Shown piece after piece: positions 1 to 8,594 of a stretch of DNA of 64,000 nt. Position 1 is the stretch's first letter. Each line of letters opens with the position of its first letter. Under the pieces are notes generated by a model. That model was not told the DNA's origin. It was given only the letters and a program-made list of their open reading frames with translations, and did no database searches. The stretch is from Labilibaculum sp. DW002 (GTDB lineage: Bacteria; Bacteroidota; Bacteroidia; Bacteroidales; Marinifilaceae): positions 248,001-312,000 of the forward strand of contig NZ_JAKJSC010000001.1 in assembly GCF_029029525.1 (NCBI RefSeq). Reading direction: 5' to 3'. Made by a program: the position numbers and the translations under genes.

Positions 1-80
1 TAATTACTTTTATATTTGACACGGGTTATACATACCTTCCATTGCAAGGAATGCATGATCATCAAAATAAATTTCGATTT

Positions 81-1334
81 ATGTCATCACAAATACGAGA
101 AAATTTACAAAAATTATTCGTTTTAGGAATTAGTTATAGAAAAACAGCTCTTGATGTCAGGGGGAAATTTTCGTTAACTGCTGGTCAGCAGGAAGATTTA
201 TTGAGAGAAGCAAAAGAAAATCAAATTGATGGTATGGTAGTTTTGTCTACCTGTAATCGGACGGAGATTTATGCACACTCAGGAGAATCGGAATTAATAA
301 CTAACTTATTTTTAAAATATTGCCAAGGGAATCACAAAGATTTTGAATCTAATGGTTACACCTTGTTTGGAAATGATTGTATCCAACATTTATATAAAGT
401 TACCTCAGGATTAGATTCTCAAATAATTGGAGATTTTCAAATTGTTGGGCAAGTAAAGAATGCTTATCATTTATCCGAGGAATTAGAAATGGCTAATCCA
501 TTTCTGAATCGTTTGTTTTCATTTGCATTTCAGGCGAGTAAAAAAATTAAGAATAACACAGAAATTAGTAAAGGAGCTGCGTCTGTTTCACATGCTGCCG
601 TTCAATACATTAAAGATAAGGTTTCTACTTTGGAGTCCTGTAAATTTCTTTTGTATGGAACTGGAGATATCGGAAAAGATACTTGTGGTAACTTGCTAAA
701 ACATATGAAAAACCGTTCAATTACTTTAATAAACAGAACGGAAGAGAAGGCAGAAGCCTTAGCAAAGAAATTTGAAATTAATTACCAACCTGTAGCGAAA
801 CTAAAAAATGAGGCGATTGAAGCTGAAGTTATTATTGTTGCTACTGGTGCACCACAACCAACACTACTGCCAGAACATCTGGAAGGAAGTGAAAGTTGCA
901 AGTTAATTCTAGATCTTTCAGTTCCTAGGAATGTACATTCGGATATCGACAAGTTAGATCATGTTTTGGTAATTACTGTTGATGAGTTGTCCAAGCATAT
1001 TTCAAATGCTATTCAACAAAGAAGAGAGTGCATACCAATGGCTGAAGGTATTATTTACGAGTCAATTGCTGAATTTTACAGCTGGCTTGAGGTGAAATAT
1101 TTATCTCCGGTTATTATTGCATTAAAAGAAAATTTGCAGAAAGTTCAACGAAAAGAGTTGGATTATCACAAGAATAAATTGTCGGAAGACGAGTTGAAGA
1201 AAGTAGAACACATTACCAGTAACATTGTGAACAAGATTGCCAGAGCATGTATTAGTCATTTGAAAGATCATCATAAAACACAATCAAGTCCTATGGAAAC
1301 ATTGAATATGATTTTTAAAGATATGGATTCGTAA
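81..1334 (+). CDS. hemA: Glutamyl-tRNA reductase
   Basis: This enzyme reduces glutamyl-tRNA to glutamate-1-semialdehyde with NADPH, the committed step of C5 tetrapyrrole synthesis in the cytoplasm. The N-terminal catalytic domain carries the family signature STCNRTEIY with its nucleophilic cysteine. It is followed by a Rossmann NADPH domain (LYGTGDIGKD, INRTEEKAE) and a helical C-terminal dimerisation domain. I chose the ATG at 81 (417 residues, a normal length); an in-frame ATG at 42 would add 13 residues that do not look like the family. It is followed by a strong terminator, then hemC, hemB and hemE on the same strand. The product pairs functionally with HemL, encoded on the opposite strand near 11 kb. 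Confidence 0.96.
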   Translation: MSSQIRENLQKLFVLGISYRKTALDVRGKFSLTAGQQEDLLREAKENQIDGMVVLSTCNRTEIYAHSGESELITNLFLKYCQGNHKDFESNGYTLFGNDCIQHLYKVTSGLDSQIIGDFQIVGQVKNAYHLSEELEMANPFLNRLFSFAFQASKKIKNNTEISKGAASVSHAAVQYIKDKVSTLESCKFLLYGTGDIGKDTCGNLLKHMKNRSITLINRTEEKAEALAKKFEINYQPVAKLKNEAIEAEVIIVATGAPQPTLLPEHLEGSESCKLILDLSVPRNVHSDIDKLDHVLVITVDELSKHISNAIQQRRECIPMAEGIIYESIAEFYSWLEVKYLSPVIIALKENLQKVQRKELDYHKNKLSEDELKKVEHITSNIVNKIARACISHLKDHHKTQSSPMETLNMIFKDMDS

Positions 1335-1353
1335 AGCATAATAAGCTTTCGAT

Positions 1354-1391
1354 AAAAAGCTGTATAAACCTTGTTTTATATGGCTTTTTTA
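1354..1391 (+). terminator. Terminator after hemA
   Basis: The arms AAAAAGCTGTATAAA and TTTATATGGCTTTTT form a 15 bp stem, with two G-U pairs in the RNA, around a 6-base loop and end in a T-rich tract. This probably separates hemA from the hemCBE genes, at least in part. Confidence 0.75.
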
Positions 1392-1437
1392 TTTTCCTAA
1401 ATAATTATTCACAAATAATTCTGAAAATAAAACCACT

Positions 1438-2364
1438 ATGACATCTAAAAAAAAGATTGTTGTTGCTACCCGCCCAAGCCTATTGGCATATACACAAACC
1501 ATGCAGACTGTAGAACTTCTACAAAAAGCTAATCCGGATATCGAATTCGAAGTAAAAAAGTTTAGTACACAAGGCGATCGTGTTTTGAATCGTTCTCTTA
1601 CTGAATTTGGAACAACAGGTTTGTTTGTTAAAGAACTGGAACATGCACTTTTGGAGGGAGAGGCAGATATTGCTGTACATAGCTTGAAAGATGTACCCAG
1701 TTTTCATCCGGCAGGCTTGAAGTTGGTAGCTTATCCGGAGCGTGAAGATGTACGTGATATCTTCCTAACAAAAGATGGAAAAACTTTGGAGGAAATGCCT
1801 GCTGGTTTTATTTTAGGAACAGGTAGCCCTCGTAGGAGAGTTCAATTGGCTAATGTTCGAGATGATATTGAATTCAAAGAAATACGTGGGAATATTGATA
1901 CCCGCATACAAAAACTGCACGATGGCGAATACGATGCTATTATTTTGGCTGCTGCAGGATTAAATCGCTTGGGAAAAGAATTTAATGAAAGTGCATTTAT
2001 AGATGTAGATCAGTGCATACCCGCTATAGGACAAGGTGCTATTGCAATAGAATGCAGAAGTGATGATGCTGAAACAATTTCTATTCTTGAAAAAGTAAAT
2101 CACAAAGCAACTGAACTTGCAGTTTTGGCCGAACGTGCTTTCATGGCTGAGATTGAAGGTGGTTGTAAATTTCCTTTAGCAGCTCATGCAGTTGTTGATG
2201 GGAAGCATTTAAATATGATTGCCATTGTAGGTGATTTAAAGACCAATCAATACATTACTGAAGGAATCGAAGTGTCTGTTGATGAATCGGTTGCGAAATC
2301 GAAAGAGTTGGCTAGTAAGATGAAGGAAATCTGTAAAGAAAAAGGAATTAATTTCTATCTTTAA
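1438..2364 (+). CDS. hemC: Hydroxymethylbilane synthase (porphobilinogen deaminase)
   Basis: It polymerises four porphobilinogens into hydroxymethylbilane in the cytoplasm. The 308 residues match the family length. The N-terminus IVVATRPSLLAYTQT, the stretch LLEGEADIAVHSLKDVP and the arginine-rich LGTGSPRRRVQL are family signatures. EGGCKFPLAAHA holds the cysteine that carries the dipyrromethane cofactor. It lies 103 bases after hemA and 82 bases before hemB. Its product is the substrate of HemD, which is encoded at 11.6-12.3 kb on the other strand. Confidence 0.96.
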   Translation: MTSKKKIVVATRPSLLAYTQTMQTVELLQKANPDIEFEVKKFSTQGDRVLNRSLTEFGTTGLFVKELEHALLEGEADIAVHSLKDVPSFHPAGLKLVAYPEREDVRDIFLTKDGKTLEEMPAGFILGTGSPRRRVQLANVRDDIEFKEIRGNIDTRIQKLHDGEYDAIILAAAGLNRLGKEFNESAFIDVDQCIPAIGQGAIAIECRSDDAETISILEKVNHKATELAVLAERAFMAEIEGGCKFPLAAHAVVDGKHLNMIAIVGDLKTNQYITEGIEVSVDESVAKSKELASKMKEICKEKGINFYL

Positions 2365-2446
2365 TCTAAGCTAGTAATTATGCTTAAGGATTATTATTTT
2401 TAAGCTTGAGATCAAAATTATACACAAATACAAAAAACATAACATT

Positions 2447-3436
2447 ATGAGTTTAAGACCTCTTTTCCCTGATACAAGAATGAGAAGATTGCGTTACAGC
2501 AAAGTTGTACGTGATATGGTTGCAGAAACATCGCTTTCAGCAGATGATTTAATCATGCCACTTTTTGTTTGTCCGGGTGAGAAGGTTAAAAATCCAATTA
2601 AGTCGATGCCGGGTAACGATCAGTTATCGGTTGATATGTTGGTTGAAAAATGTAAAGAACTGCATGCTGCAGGTGTTAAATCGGTATTGCTTTTCGGTAT
2701 TCCTGAGTCGAAAGACGAGGACGGATCAGTAGCGACTCATGAACATGGTATTGTTCAGAAGGCAACCCGTGCCATTAAAGAGGTTTTACCAGAAATGTAT
2801 ATCATTGCTGATATCTGCAATTGCGAGTACACAACTCACGGGCATTGTGGAACCATCATCGATGGTGATGTAGATAACGACAGCACTTTGGTAACACTAT
2901 CTGCACAAGCTGTTTCTTTGGCTGAAGCTGGTGTTGATATGGTTGCTCCATCTGATATGATGGATGGTCGTATTGCTCATATGCGTGCTGCTTTGGATGA
3001 GAATTGTTTCGAGAAAATGCCAATTATGGCTTACTCGGCTAAATATGCTTCAGGATTTTACGGACCATTTAGAGATGCAGCTGATTCGGCTCCTCAGTTT
3101 GGTGACAGAAGTACCTACCAAATGGATCCTCGAAACAGCGACGAAGCCATTCGTGAGGTTGAGATGGATATTGCTGAAGGGGCAGATATCGTAATGGTGA
3201 AGCCGGCATTGAGTTACCTTGATGTGATTTACCGTACCAAGCACGAGTTTAATACGCCTGTTGCAGCTTATAATGTAAGTGGTGAATTCTCTATGGTAAA
3301 AGCAGCTCAGGAAAGAGATTGGATTGATGGAAATCGTGTGATGATGGAAATTATGACATCGATTAAACGTGCGGGTGCTGATATCATCATTACTTACCAT
3401 GCACAGGAAGTGGCTGAGATTCTTAATAAAAAATAA
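2447..3436 (+). CDS. hemB: Delta-aminolevulinic acid dehydratase (porphobilinogen synthase)
   Basis: It condenses two 5-aminolevulinate molecules to porphobilinogen. The 329-residue protein has the two Schiff-base lysine regions, AYSAKYASGFYGPFR and MVKPALSYLDV. The cysteine cluster DICNCEYTTHGHCG is the zinc-binding type of active site; Mg-only enzymes lack these cysteines, so zinc dependence is inferred. The gene sits between hemC and hemE with short gaps and no obvious terminator, consistent with a hemCBE transcript. Confidence 0.96.
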   Translation: MSLRPLFPDTRMRRLRYSKVVRDMVAETSLSADDLIMPLFVCPGEKVKNPIKSMPGNDQLSVDMLVEKCKELHAAGVKSVLLFGIPESKDEDGSVATHEHGIVQKATRAIKEVLPEMYIIADICNCEYTTHGHCGTIIDGDVDNDSTLVTLSAQAVSLAEAGVDMVAPSDMMDGRIAHMRAALDENCFEKMPIMAYSAKYASGFYGPFRDAADSAPQFGDRSTYQMDPRNSDEAIREVEMDIAEGADIVMVKPALSYLDVIYRTKHEFNTPVAAYNVSGEFSMVKAAQERDWIDGNRVMMEIMTSIKRAGADIIITYHAQEVAEILNKK

Positions 3437-3479
3437 AAAATACGCCAATTTTGTTTACTAACTACTAACAGGAAACTAA

Positions 3480-4511
3480 ATGAGTCAATCAATATTTCTA
3501 GATACAATAAACGGCATTAAGCGCGAAAGACCACCTGTGTGGTTTATGCGCCAAGCCGGACGCGTGTTACCTTCGTATATGAAACTTCGCGAAAGCTATG
3601 GCTTTAAACATATGATGGAAGAGCCAAAGCTGGCAGCTGAGGTGACTTTGCTTCCTATTCACGATTTGGGTGTCGATGCGGCTATTCTATTTTCTGATAT
3701 TCTTGTGATTCCTGAAGCCCTGGGTATGGAGTTGAGCTTTGAAGGAAAAGGACCGACCTTTAAAACAGCCCTTAAGGATGTTGAAGATCCATTGAAATTC
3801 CTGACGGATATGCCTGAGAAATTGGAGCATATTTATAAGGCAATTGATGAAATTTTAGCGACCAAACCAGCTGAAATTCCTTTGATCGGATTCTGTGGCG
3901 GACCCTTAACCACTTTGTGTTATATGTTCCAGGGTTTTAGCCAGAACCTGAACTTTCCTGACTTTGTACCTGCCATTTACCGCGATAAGGCGACCATGAA
4001 AAAGTTGGTGACTCGTATTACGGAGATGAGTATCCATTATGCACTGAAGCAAGTGGAGCATGGCATACAAGCTTTTCAGTTGTTCGAAACGCATGCAGGT
4101 TTAATTCCTATCGAATTGTATAAAGAGGTGTTCTTACCATCGGTAAAAGCAATTCTTGGAGCCGTACGTGCCAAAGGTGTAAAGACAATTTACTTGCCTA
4201 AGGGATTGGGTACAGGTATCAATATGGTGAATCACGATTTGTGCGACTGTGTGAGTGTCGATTGGCAAACACCCTTGCACGAGGTTCGTAAGATTGTAGG
4301 CGAGGATATGATTCTTCAGGGAAACTTCGATCCCAGAACCTTACTTGCTGATAAGAATGCCATTGATCAGGAATTCGAATACCATCTGAATTATGGTCGT
4401 AAAGATCACAAGTGGATTTTCAACCTGGGACATGGTTTGTTGCCAAACATCCCTGTTGAGAATGTGAAATACTTGATTGATAAAGTAAAAACCTCTGATT
4501 GGGGAAGATAA
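3480..4511 (+). CDS. hemE: Uroporphyrinogen decarboxylase
   Basis: It decarboxylates the four acetate side chains of uroporphyrinogen III to give coproporphyrinogen III. The 343-residue length and the N-terminal signature PPVWFMRQAGRVLPSY fit, as does GFCGGPLTTLCYM, and the C-terminus contains FNLGHGLLPNIPVENV, the conserved end of the family. It is the last gene of the plus-strand hem cluster, 44 bases after hemB, and is followed by a terminator at 4535. Later heme genes are not in this window, so the pathway must continue elsewhere, or branch toward cobalamin or siroheme. Confidence 0.96.
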   Translation: MSQSIFLDTINGIKRERPPVWFMRQAGRVLPSYMKLRESYGFKHMMEEPKLAAEVTLLPIHDLGVDAAILFSDILVIPEALGMELSFEGKGPTFKTALKDVEDPLKFLTDMPEKLEHIYKAIDEILATKPAEIPLIGFCGGPLTTLCYMFQGFSQNLNFPDFVPAIYRDKATMKKLVTRITEMSIHYALKQVEHGIQAFQLFETHAGLIPIELYKEVFLPSVKAILGAVRAKGVKTIYLPKGLGTGINMVNHDLCDCVSVDWQTPLHEVRKIVGEDMILQGNFDPRTLLADKNAIDQEFEYHLNYGRKDHKWIFNLGHGLLPNIPVENVKYLIDKVKTSDWGR

Positions 4512-4534
4512 GCTTTCCCAAGCAACAAAATATA

Positions 4535-4566
4535 AAGGAGGTACTAGAAATAGCACCTCTTTTTTT
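4535..4566 (+). terminator. Terminator after hemE
   Basis: The arms AGGAGGTACTA and TAGCACCTCT enclose a GAAA loop with one A-C mismatch and are followed by seven T residues. The ATG of the small ORF at 4567 begins at the end of this T tract. Confidence 0.75.
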
Positions 4567-4737
4567 ATGCCTAAAAGTAAATCGTTAATTCTTATGCGTT
4601 TAGAAATATCAACACCAAAAGGAGCTACAACGAATTCGAAACCTGAAGAAACAAAATCTTGTTGTGAAAATAAACCAGATCGATTTACTTTAAAAGGGAA
4701 AGCCATCACAAGTGATGGCTTTTTTGTTCGTTTATAA
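4567..4737 (+). CDS. Candidate small protein of 56 residues with a CC motif
   Basis: This is an uninterrupted short frame starting MPKSKSLILMRLEISTPKG, with KSCCENKPDRFTLKGKA near the end. I do not recognise it. It is hydrophilic and lysine-rich, with two adjacent cysteines and no signal peptide or membrane segment. An internal ATG at 4594 would give 47 residues. It lies between two terminators (4535-4566 and 4700-4726); the second hairpin overlaps its last codons. That arrangement is unusual for a coding sequence and could instead mean a small RNA. It ends 112 bases before the double-cubane reductase. Coding status is uncertain. Confidence 0.35.
   Translation: MPKSKSLILMRLEISTPKGATTNSKPEETKSCCENKPDRFTLKGKAITSDGFFVRL
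4700..4726 (+). terminator. Terminator hairpin upstream of the reductase gene
   Basis: AAGCCATCAC and GTGATGGCTT form a perfect stem around a two-base centre (the loop opens a little in practice) followed by a T tract. It overlaps the end of the candidate small ORF and isolates the next gene from hem transcription. Confidence 0.7.
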
Positions 4738-4849
4738 GCTTCGTTAATTATAGAAAATTATTTTTATGTTGAAAAACTTACGCTTGAGTTAGGAATGGGT
4801 AATTATGATTTCTACTTTCGCAGTCCAAATAAACAAAACATATTATACA

Positions 4850-6124
4850 ATGGCAGATTACACAAAAATGTGGACAGATCTTGGTTTGAACCATGCTAAT
4901 CACGATGCTTTATTAGAGAATTTAGGTGGAGCATACCAATCTATTTTTATGTCTCAGGAGCAACGTCCTGAAGGGATGGGATATTTTGATTTCGTAATGA
5001 GTGAAGCTCATGGGCTTAGAATTCAAGAATTGGGTGAAGAGCAGGAGGCAGGACGAAAGATTATTGGTTCTTTTTGTGTTTTTGTTCCAGAAGAGTTAGT
5101 ATTGGCAGCTGGTTGTACTTCTGTTGGCTTATGTGCTGGTGCAGATTTTGCTCAAGAAGAAGTTGAAAAAGTACTGCCTCGTAATACTTGTTCTTTGATC
5201 AAATCATTTTTTGGTTTTTCGTTGGGTAAGGTTTGTCCTTATATGGAAGTTTCTGACCTTATTGTTGGCGAGAATACTTGCGATGGAAAGAAAAAGTCAT
5301 TTGAAACTTTTAGTCAAATGGTGCCAAATTTCTACCAAATGGACCTACCTCAAAACAAGGCTCCAATGGGAAGAAAACTATTAAAGCATGAATACATGGC
5401 TTTTGTTGCTAAGTTAGAAGAAATGACTGGCAAAAAAATTAGCTTAGAAGATTTAAAGCAGGGAATTGCTACTGTAAATGCAAAACGAAATGCCTTAGCT
5501 CGCTTGTCTAAAGTTCGTATGGCAGATCCTAGTCCAATTTCTGGATTGGACGCTTTATTAATCAACCAAATTGCATTTTTAGACAATCCTGCTCGTTTTA
5601 CTGAGAAGGTAAATGCTTTATGTGATGAATTAGAATTGTCTGTAAAAGAAAATAAAGGCGTAAAAGCTGAAAAAGCTCCTCGTATTGTTATTTCTGGTTG
5701 TCCTATGGCAATTCCTAATTGGAAAGTCCCTGCTATAATTGAAGCCACAGGTGCTGTAATTGTTGGTGAAGAATCATGTATTGGTGAGCGTGGTCAGCGC
5801 AATACAACTGATGCTTCTGCAGATTCGCTTGATGGTCTTATTGATGCAGTTGTTGATCGTTATTTCAAAATTGATTGTGCAGTATTTACACCAAATCAAG
5901 AACGTGTAGAACACATTAAAGAGATGGCTAAAAATACAAGCTCTGATGGTGTAATTCATTACGGACTTCAATTCTGTCAGCCATATATCATGGAATCTTA
6001 TTCTGTAGAAAAAACCTTAGAAAAAGATGGTGTTTCTGTTTTGAGATTAGAAACTGATTATAGTCAGGAAGACATGGGCCAATTATCAACTCGAGTTGAA
6101 GCTTTTGTTGAAATCATAAAGTAA
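4850..6124 (+). CDS. Double-cubane-cluster type anaerobic reductase (2-hydroxyacyl-CoA dehydratase family)
   Basis: This is the catalytic iron-sulfur component of a two-part ATP-driven reductase related to 2-hydroxyacyl-CoA dehydratase subunits (HgdB family). Conserved cysteine regions are LAAGCTSVGLCAG, PRNTCSLIK, GKVCPY, GENTCDGKKK, VISGCPMAIP, EESCIGE and LQFCQPY. The single-subunit arrangement, the length of 424 residues and PRNTCSLIKSFFGFSLG point to the double-cubane [8Fe-9S] subgroup described from Carboxydothermus, not to a two-subunit dehydratase. The physiological substrate is unknown. I chose the ATG at 4850 (MADYTKMW); an in-frame ATG at 4805 would add 15 residues unlike the family. 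Its activase follows at 6204. A membrane location is not indicated. The alternative is a true acyl-CoA dehydratase subunit. Confidence 0.82.
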   Translation: MADYTKMWTDLGLNHANHDALLENLGGAYQSIFMSQEQRPEGMGYFDFVMSEAHGLRIQELGEEQEAGRKIIGSFCVFVPEELVLAAGCTSVGLCAGADFAQEEVEKVLPRNTCSLIKSFFGFSLGKVCPYMEVSDLIVGENTCDGKKKSFETFSQMVPNFYQMDLPQNKAPMGRKLLKHEYMAFVAKLEEMTGKKISLEDLKQGIATVNAKRNALARLSKVRMADPSPISGLDALLINQIAFLDNPARFTEKVNALCDELELSVKENKGVKAEKAPRIVISGCPMAIPNWKVPAIIEATGAVIVGEESCIGERGQRNTTDASADSLDGLIDAVVDRYFKIDCAVFTPNQERVEHIKEMAKNTSSDGVIHYGLQFCQPYIMESYSVEKTLEKDGVSVLRLETDYSQEDMGQLSTRVEAFVEIIK

Positions 6125-6139
6125 ATTACGATATAAAAG

Positions 6140-6171
6140 ACTGAGGAGCTATTGACTTCTCAGTTTTTTTT
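6140..6171 (+). terminator. Terminator or attenuator between reductase and activase genes
   Basis: ACTGAGGAG pairs with CTTCTCAGT (one G-U) and is followed by eight T residues. It lies between two genes whose products should act together, so it may reduce rather than stop transcription into the activase gene. Confidence 0.6.
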
Positions 6172-6203
6172 ATTTGATCAGAATAAGTTATTGAAAGGAC
6201 ATA

Positions 6204-6950
6204 ATGAGACAAGCAGGAATAGATATTGGCTCTAGAAGCATTGAATTGGTAGTAATTGAAGAGGGAAAGGTAGTTGTAAGTAAGCAAGCTGAATCTGGTT
6301 TCAATCCGGTTGAACGTGTCGAGGAATTAATTGCAGATGTCTCTTTCGATAAGGTGATGGCTACTGGTTATGGCCGTGCCAGTCTGGAAATAGCATTTGA
6401 TTATCCTACCATTACAGAGATTAAAGCATATGGAATAGGTGCAGCAGCTTTGCATCCAGGTGTTCGTGGTATTCTTGATATTGGTGGTCAGGACACCAAG
6501 GTTATTTCTTTGAATGAAAAGGGCAAGGTGTTTAAATTTGAGATGAATGATAAATGTGCTGCAGGGACTGGTAAGTTTCTGGAAATGATGGCAACAAGCT
6601 TAGGTTATGAGCAACATACTCTTGGCTTGGAAGCATTGAAAGGACAGGAGGGAATCGAAATTAATAGCATGTGTGCTGTATTTGCTGAATCTGAAGTAAC
6701 TTCTCTTTTGGCAAAAGGATGCCAACGTGCTGATATTGCATTGGCTATTCATCAATCAGTTTGTCGTCGTGCTGTTGGTATGATCAAACGTCAGGATTTA
6801 AAAGCACCAATACTATTTGCTGGCGGTGTTGCAAACAATTCTTGTATGATTCATTTACTGCAACAAACGCTAGGAGAAGATCTAATTATTCCTGAATCTC
6901 CGCAATTTGTAGGTGCTTATGGTGCCGCTGTTTTAGCAGGATTACAGTAA
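6204..6950 (+). CDS. Acyl-CoA dehydratase / double-cubane reductase activase (ASKHA ATPase)
   Basis: This ATPase carries a [4Fe-4S] cluster between two subunits and drives single electrons into the partner protein by ATP hydrolysis. The 248-residue sequence shows the N-terminal phosphate loop AGIDIGSRSIELVV, the second phosphate motif DIGGQDTKVI, the cluster motif NDKCAAGTGKFLE and a second cysteine in NSMCAVFAESE. The C-terminal adenosine motif is LFAGGVANN. These are diagnostic of the HgdC/BadF/activator family. It lies 79 bases after the reductase gene with a terminator-like hairpin between them. Cysteine-bound cluster chemistry implies oxygen sensitivity, so expression under anoxia is inferred. 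Confidence 0.9.
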   Translation: MRQAGIDIGSRSIELVVIEEGKVVVSKQAESGFNPVERVEELIADVSFDKVMATGYGRASLEIAFDYPTITEIKAYGIGAAALHPGVRGILDIGGQDTKVISLNEKGKVFKFEMNDKCAAGTGKFLEMMATSLGYEQHTLGLEALKGQEGIEINSMCAVFAESEVTSLLAKGCQRADIALAIHQSVCRRAVGMIKRQDLKAPILFAGGVANNSCMIHLLQQTLGEDLIIPESPQFVGAYGAAVLAGLQ

Positions 6951-6980
6951 AATATTGGATAAAGAGAGGCATGTATATAA

Positions 6981-7004
6981 AAAGCCACCTTATTGGGTGG
7001 CTTT
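6981..7004. terminator. Bidirectional terminator
   Basis: AAAGCCACC and GGTGGCTTT form a perfect 9 bp stem with a 6-base loop between the convergent activase and TerB-like genes. Confidence 0.65.
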
Positions 7005-7010
7005 GAAAAT

Positions 7011-7409
7011 TTAGTAATGTTCTTTCTTTTCAAATTGTTTAAGTTTGTCGATATCACGCTGAAAGCGCTCCATTAAATCTTTCGAAAATGAGTTGATTAT
7101 TTTGGATTCTCTTTCTGTAATTCCATCCGATGCTTCTGCAACAATCTTCATTGCTGATATAAATTCATCGTATTGTGGTGCTGGTCCGTACATATGGCAA
7201 AAATTAATCACCTTATTGTAAATTTCTTCAACCGAAGAATTGTGAGCTTCTTCAAATTCGAACGACCATAGAATTTCTGAACCTAAAGAATGGTTCTTTA
7301 ATAGTTGCACTAAAGTTTCCTTTTCCGACCGCTGAATTACTCCATCAGCTTTTGCAATAGCATAAAGTAATTCGCCGAATACTTCATACAATTTCTCCTC
7401 TTTCCTCAT
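7011..7409 (-). CDS. TerB-like domain protein
   Basis: This is a small soluble all-helical protein of 132 residues. The N-terminal stretch LYEVFGELLYAIAKADG with a following acidic EKETL segment resembles the TerB/DjlA-N fold, whose members often bind divalent metal through acidic residues. A second matching helix pair is at AMKIVAEASDGITERES, giving the typical internal two-fold repeat. There is no signal peptide or membrane segment. It is convergent with the activase gene and is not in an obvious operon; the next minus-strand gene upstream is a lipoprotein. No tellurite function is implied, and its role is unknown. Confidence 0.55.
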   Translation of the reverse strand: MRKEEKLYEVFGELLYAIAKADGVIQRSEKETLVQLLKNHSLGSEILWSFEFEEAHNSSVEEIYNKVINFCHMYGPAPQYDEFISAMKIVAEASDGITERESKIINSFSKDLMERFQRDIDKLKQFEKKEHY

Positions 7410-7487
7410 ATCCTTAATTTTTAAATCGATATTCTATCTTCCTATAGTCTAAGTTAGGACATTTGAGTGTAAATGGACAATAAATTT

Positions 7488-8594
7488 TTAGTCGATAAAG
7501 GAATTACTGACTTTGATATCGGTGTCGGAGTGCATTGAAATACTCGGATATACTGGATACCAAGAACCTCCAGTATTATTCTGAATCACAGAATTATCAA
7601 TGATAATATTACCCGTATGGTTGTTCGTTACAAAAAAGATTGAAGCTCCGTGTTGTACAACTTCATTGTGCTCAATCAATGAGCCAAATATACTCAAAGT
7701 CATTTCGTTTCCATCATTGTAAATTGCACCGCCACTGCCACCACCGGGAGTTCCAGATTGTGATGGATTTCCTCCATTGCCAATTGCTTTATTGTAGGAA
7801 AACAAGCTGTTTATAATTGTCCAGGAAACACCAATGCTACTAATTGCTCCACCATTTGAACCAACATTACCATATCCTTCAGCACCTCCAAATGTACAGT
7901 TAACTACATAGACTGGTTTGTTTTCGAACTGACTAAACACACGTACGGCTCCGCCACCAACATCTGGGCCCAAATCGGCACATACATTATTGAAAAAGCG
8001 GCAGTTTATCATTTTTAAACGACCACCTCGAACCCAAACAGCACCGCCACCATCATATTCCTTTTCCGATTTTGAATTGCCATTGATAAAAGTGAGGTTT
8101 TGCAATGTTAATTTAGGATGATCTTGATTCTGACAATGTGAAGTGGTCCAATTTTGATCCGAATCGCAGGTATTCATATACAATATTCTTGTTTTTCCTT
8201 CGCCACTAAGCGTAACTAATCCTCCACCATCAATCACGACATTTTCATTAGCATCATTAAAGATCTTAGCTACTTTGTCAAGTTTTATTGTAATTGGTTC
8301 CGTTCCACAATTAAAAACAATCTTTCCTCCTTTAGCGACTGCATCAATAAAGGCTTGTGCAGTGCAACTTTCAGGAGTTCCATCTCCAATAATTTGATCT
8401 GGCTCCGAAACATCCTCAAGACCCGCTTCTTTAGGAATAGGAGAGTCGCCATCTGGGTTGCCGGCCTTTGGACCATCTCCTAATAATTCTATTAAATCTT
8501 GTTTTGTATTGGTATGTTCGTGATCATTGGAAGAACATGCTATTCCTATGAAAAGAAGAGTGAAAAGGAAACAATTATTTAGTTTTACTAGCAT
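7488..8594 (-). CDS. Right-handed beta-helix lipoprotein
   Basis: A type II signal peptide ends at Cys20 (LLFIGIAC followed by SSNDHE), so the protein should be lipid-anchored on the cell surface or in the periplasm. Residues of about 30-75 are a flexible acidic linker. From about residue 95 to the end, short strands alternate with Asn and Gly turns (DGGGLVTLSG, GGGAVWVRGGRLKMINC, NGGAISSIG, GGSGGAIYND), which is the pattern of a parallel beta-helix as in pectate-lyase-like or polymorphic outer-membrane repeats. I see no clear catalytic residues. The paired cysteines TCDSDQNWTTSHC may form a disulfide. It is 368 residues long, and its function is unknown; substrate adhesion or glycan binding is possible. 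Confidence 0.7.
   Translation of the reverse strand: MLVKLNNCFLFTLLFIGIACSSNDHEHTNTKQDLIELLGDGPKAGNPDGDSPIPKEAGLEDVSEPDQIIGDGTPESCTAQAFIDAVAKGGKIVFNCGTEPITIKLDKVAKIFNDANENVVIDGGGLVTLSGEGKTRILYMNTCDSDQNWTTSHCQNQDHPKLTLQNLTFINGNSKSEKEYDGGGAVWVRGGRLKMINCRFFNNVCADLGPDVGGGAVRVFSQFENKPVYVVNCTFGGAEGYGNVGSNGGAISSIGVSWTIINSLFSYNKAIGNGGNPSQSGTPGGGSGGAIYNDGNEMTLSIFGSLIEHNEVVQHGASIFFVTNNHTGNIIIDNSVIQNNTGGSWYPVYPSISMHSDTDIKVSNSFID

Noticed and set aside
5350-5748. Minus-strand frame opposite the reductase gene
   Set aside because: It is antisense to a well-supported gene and has no independent support.
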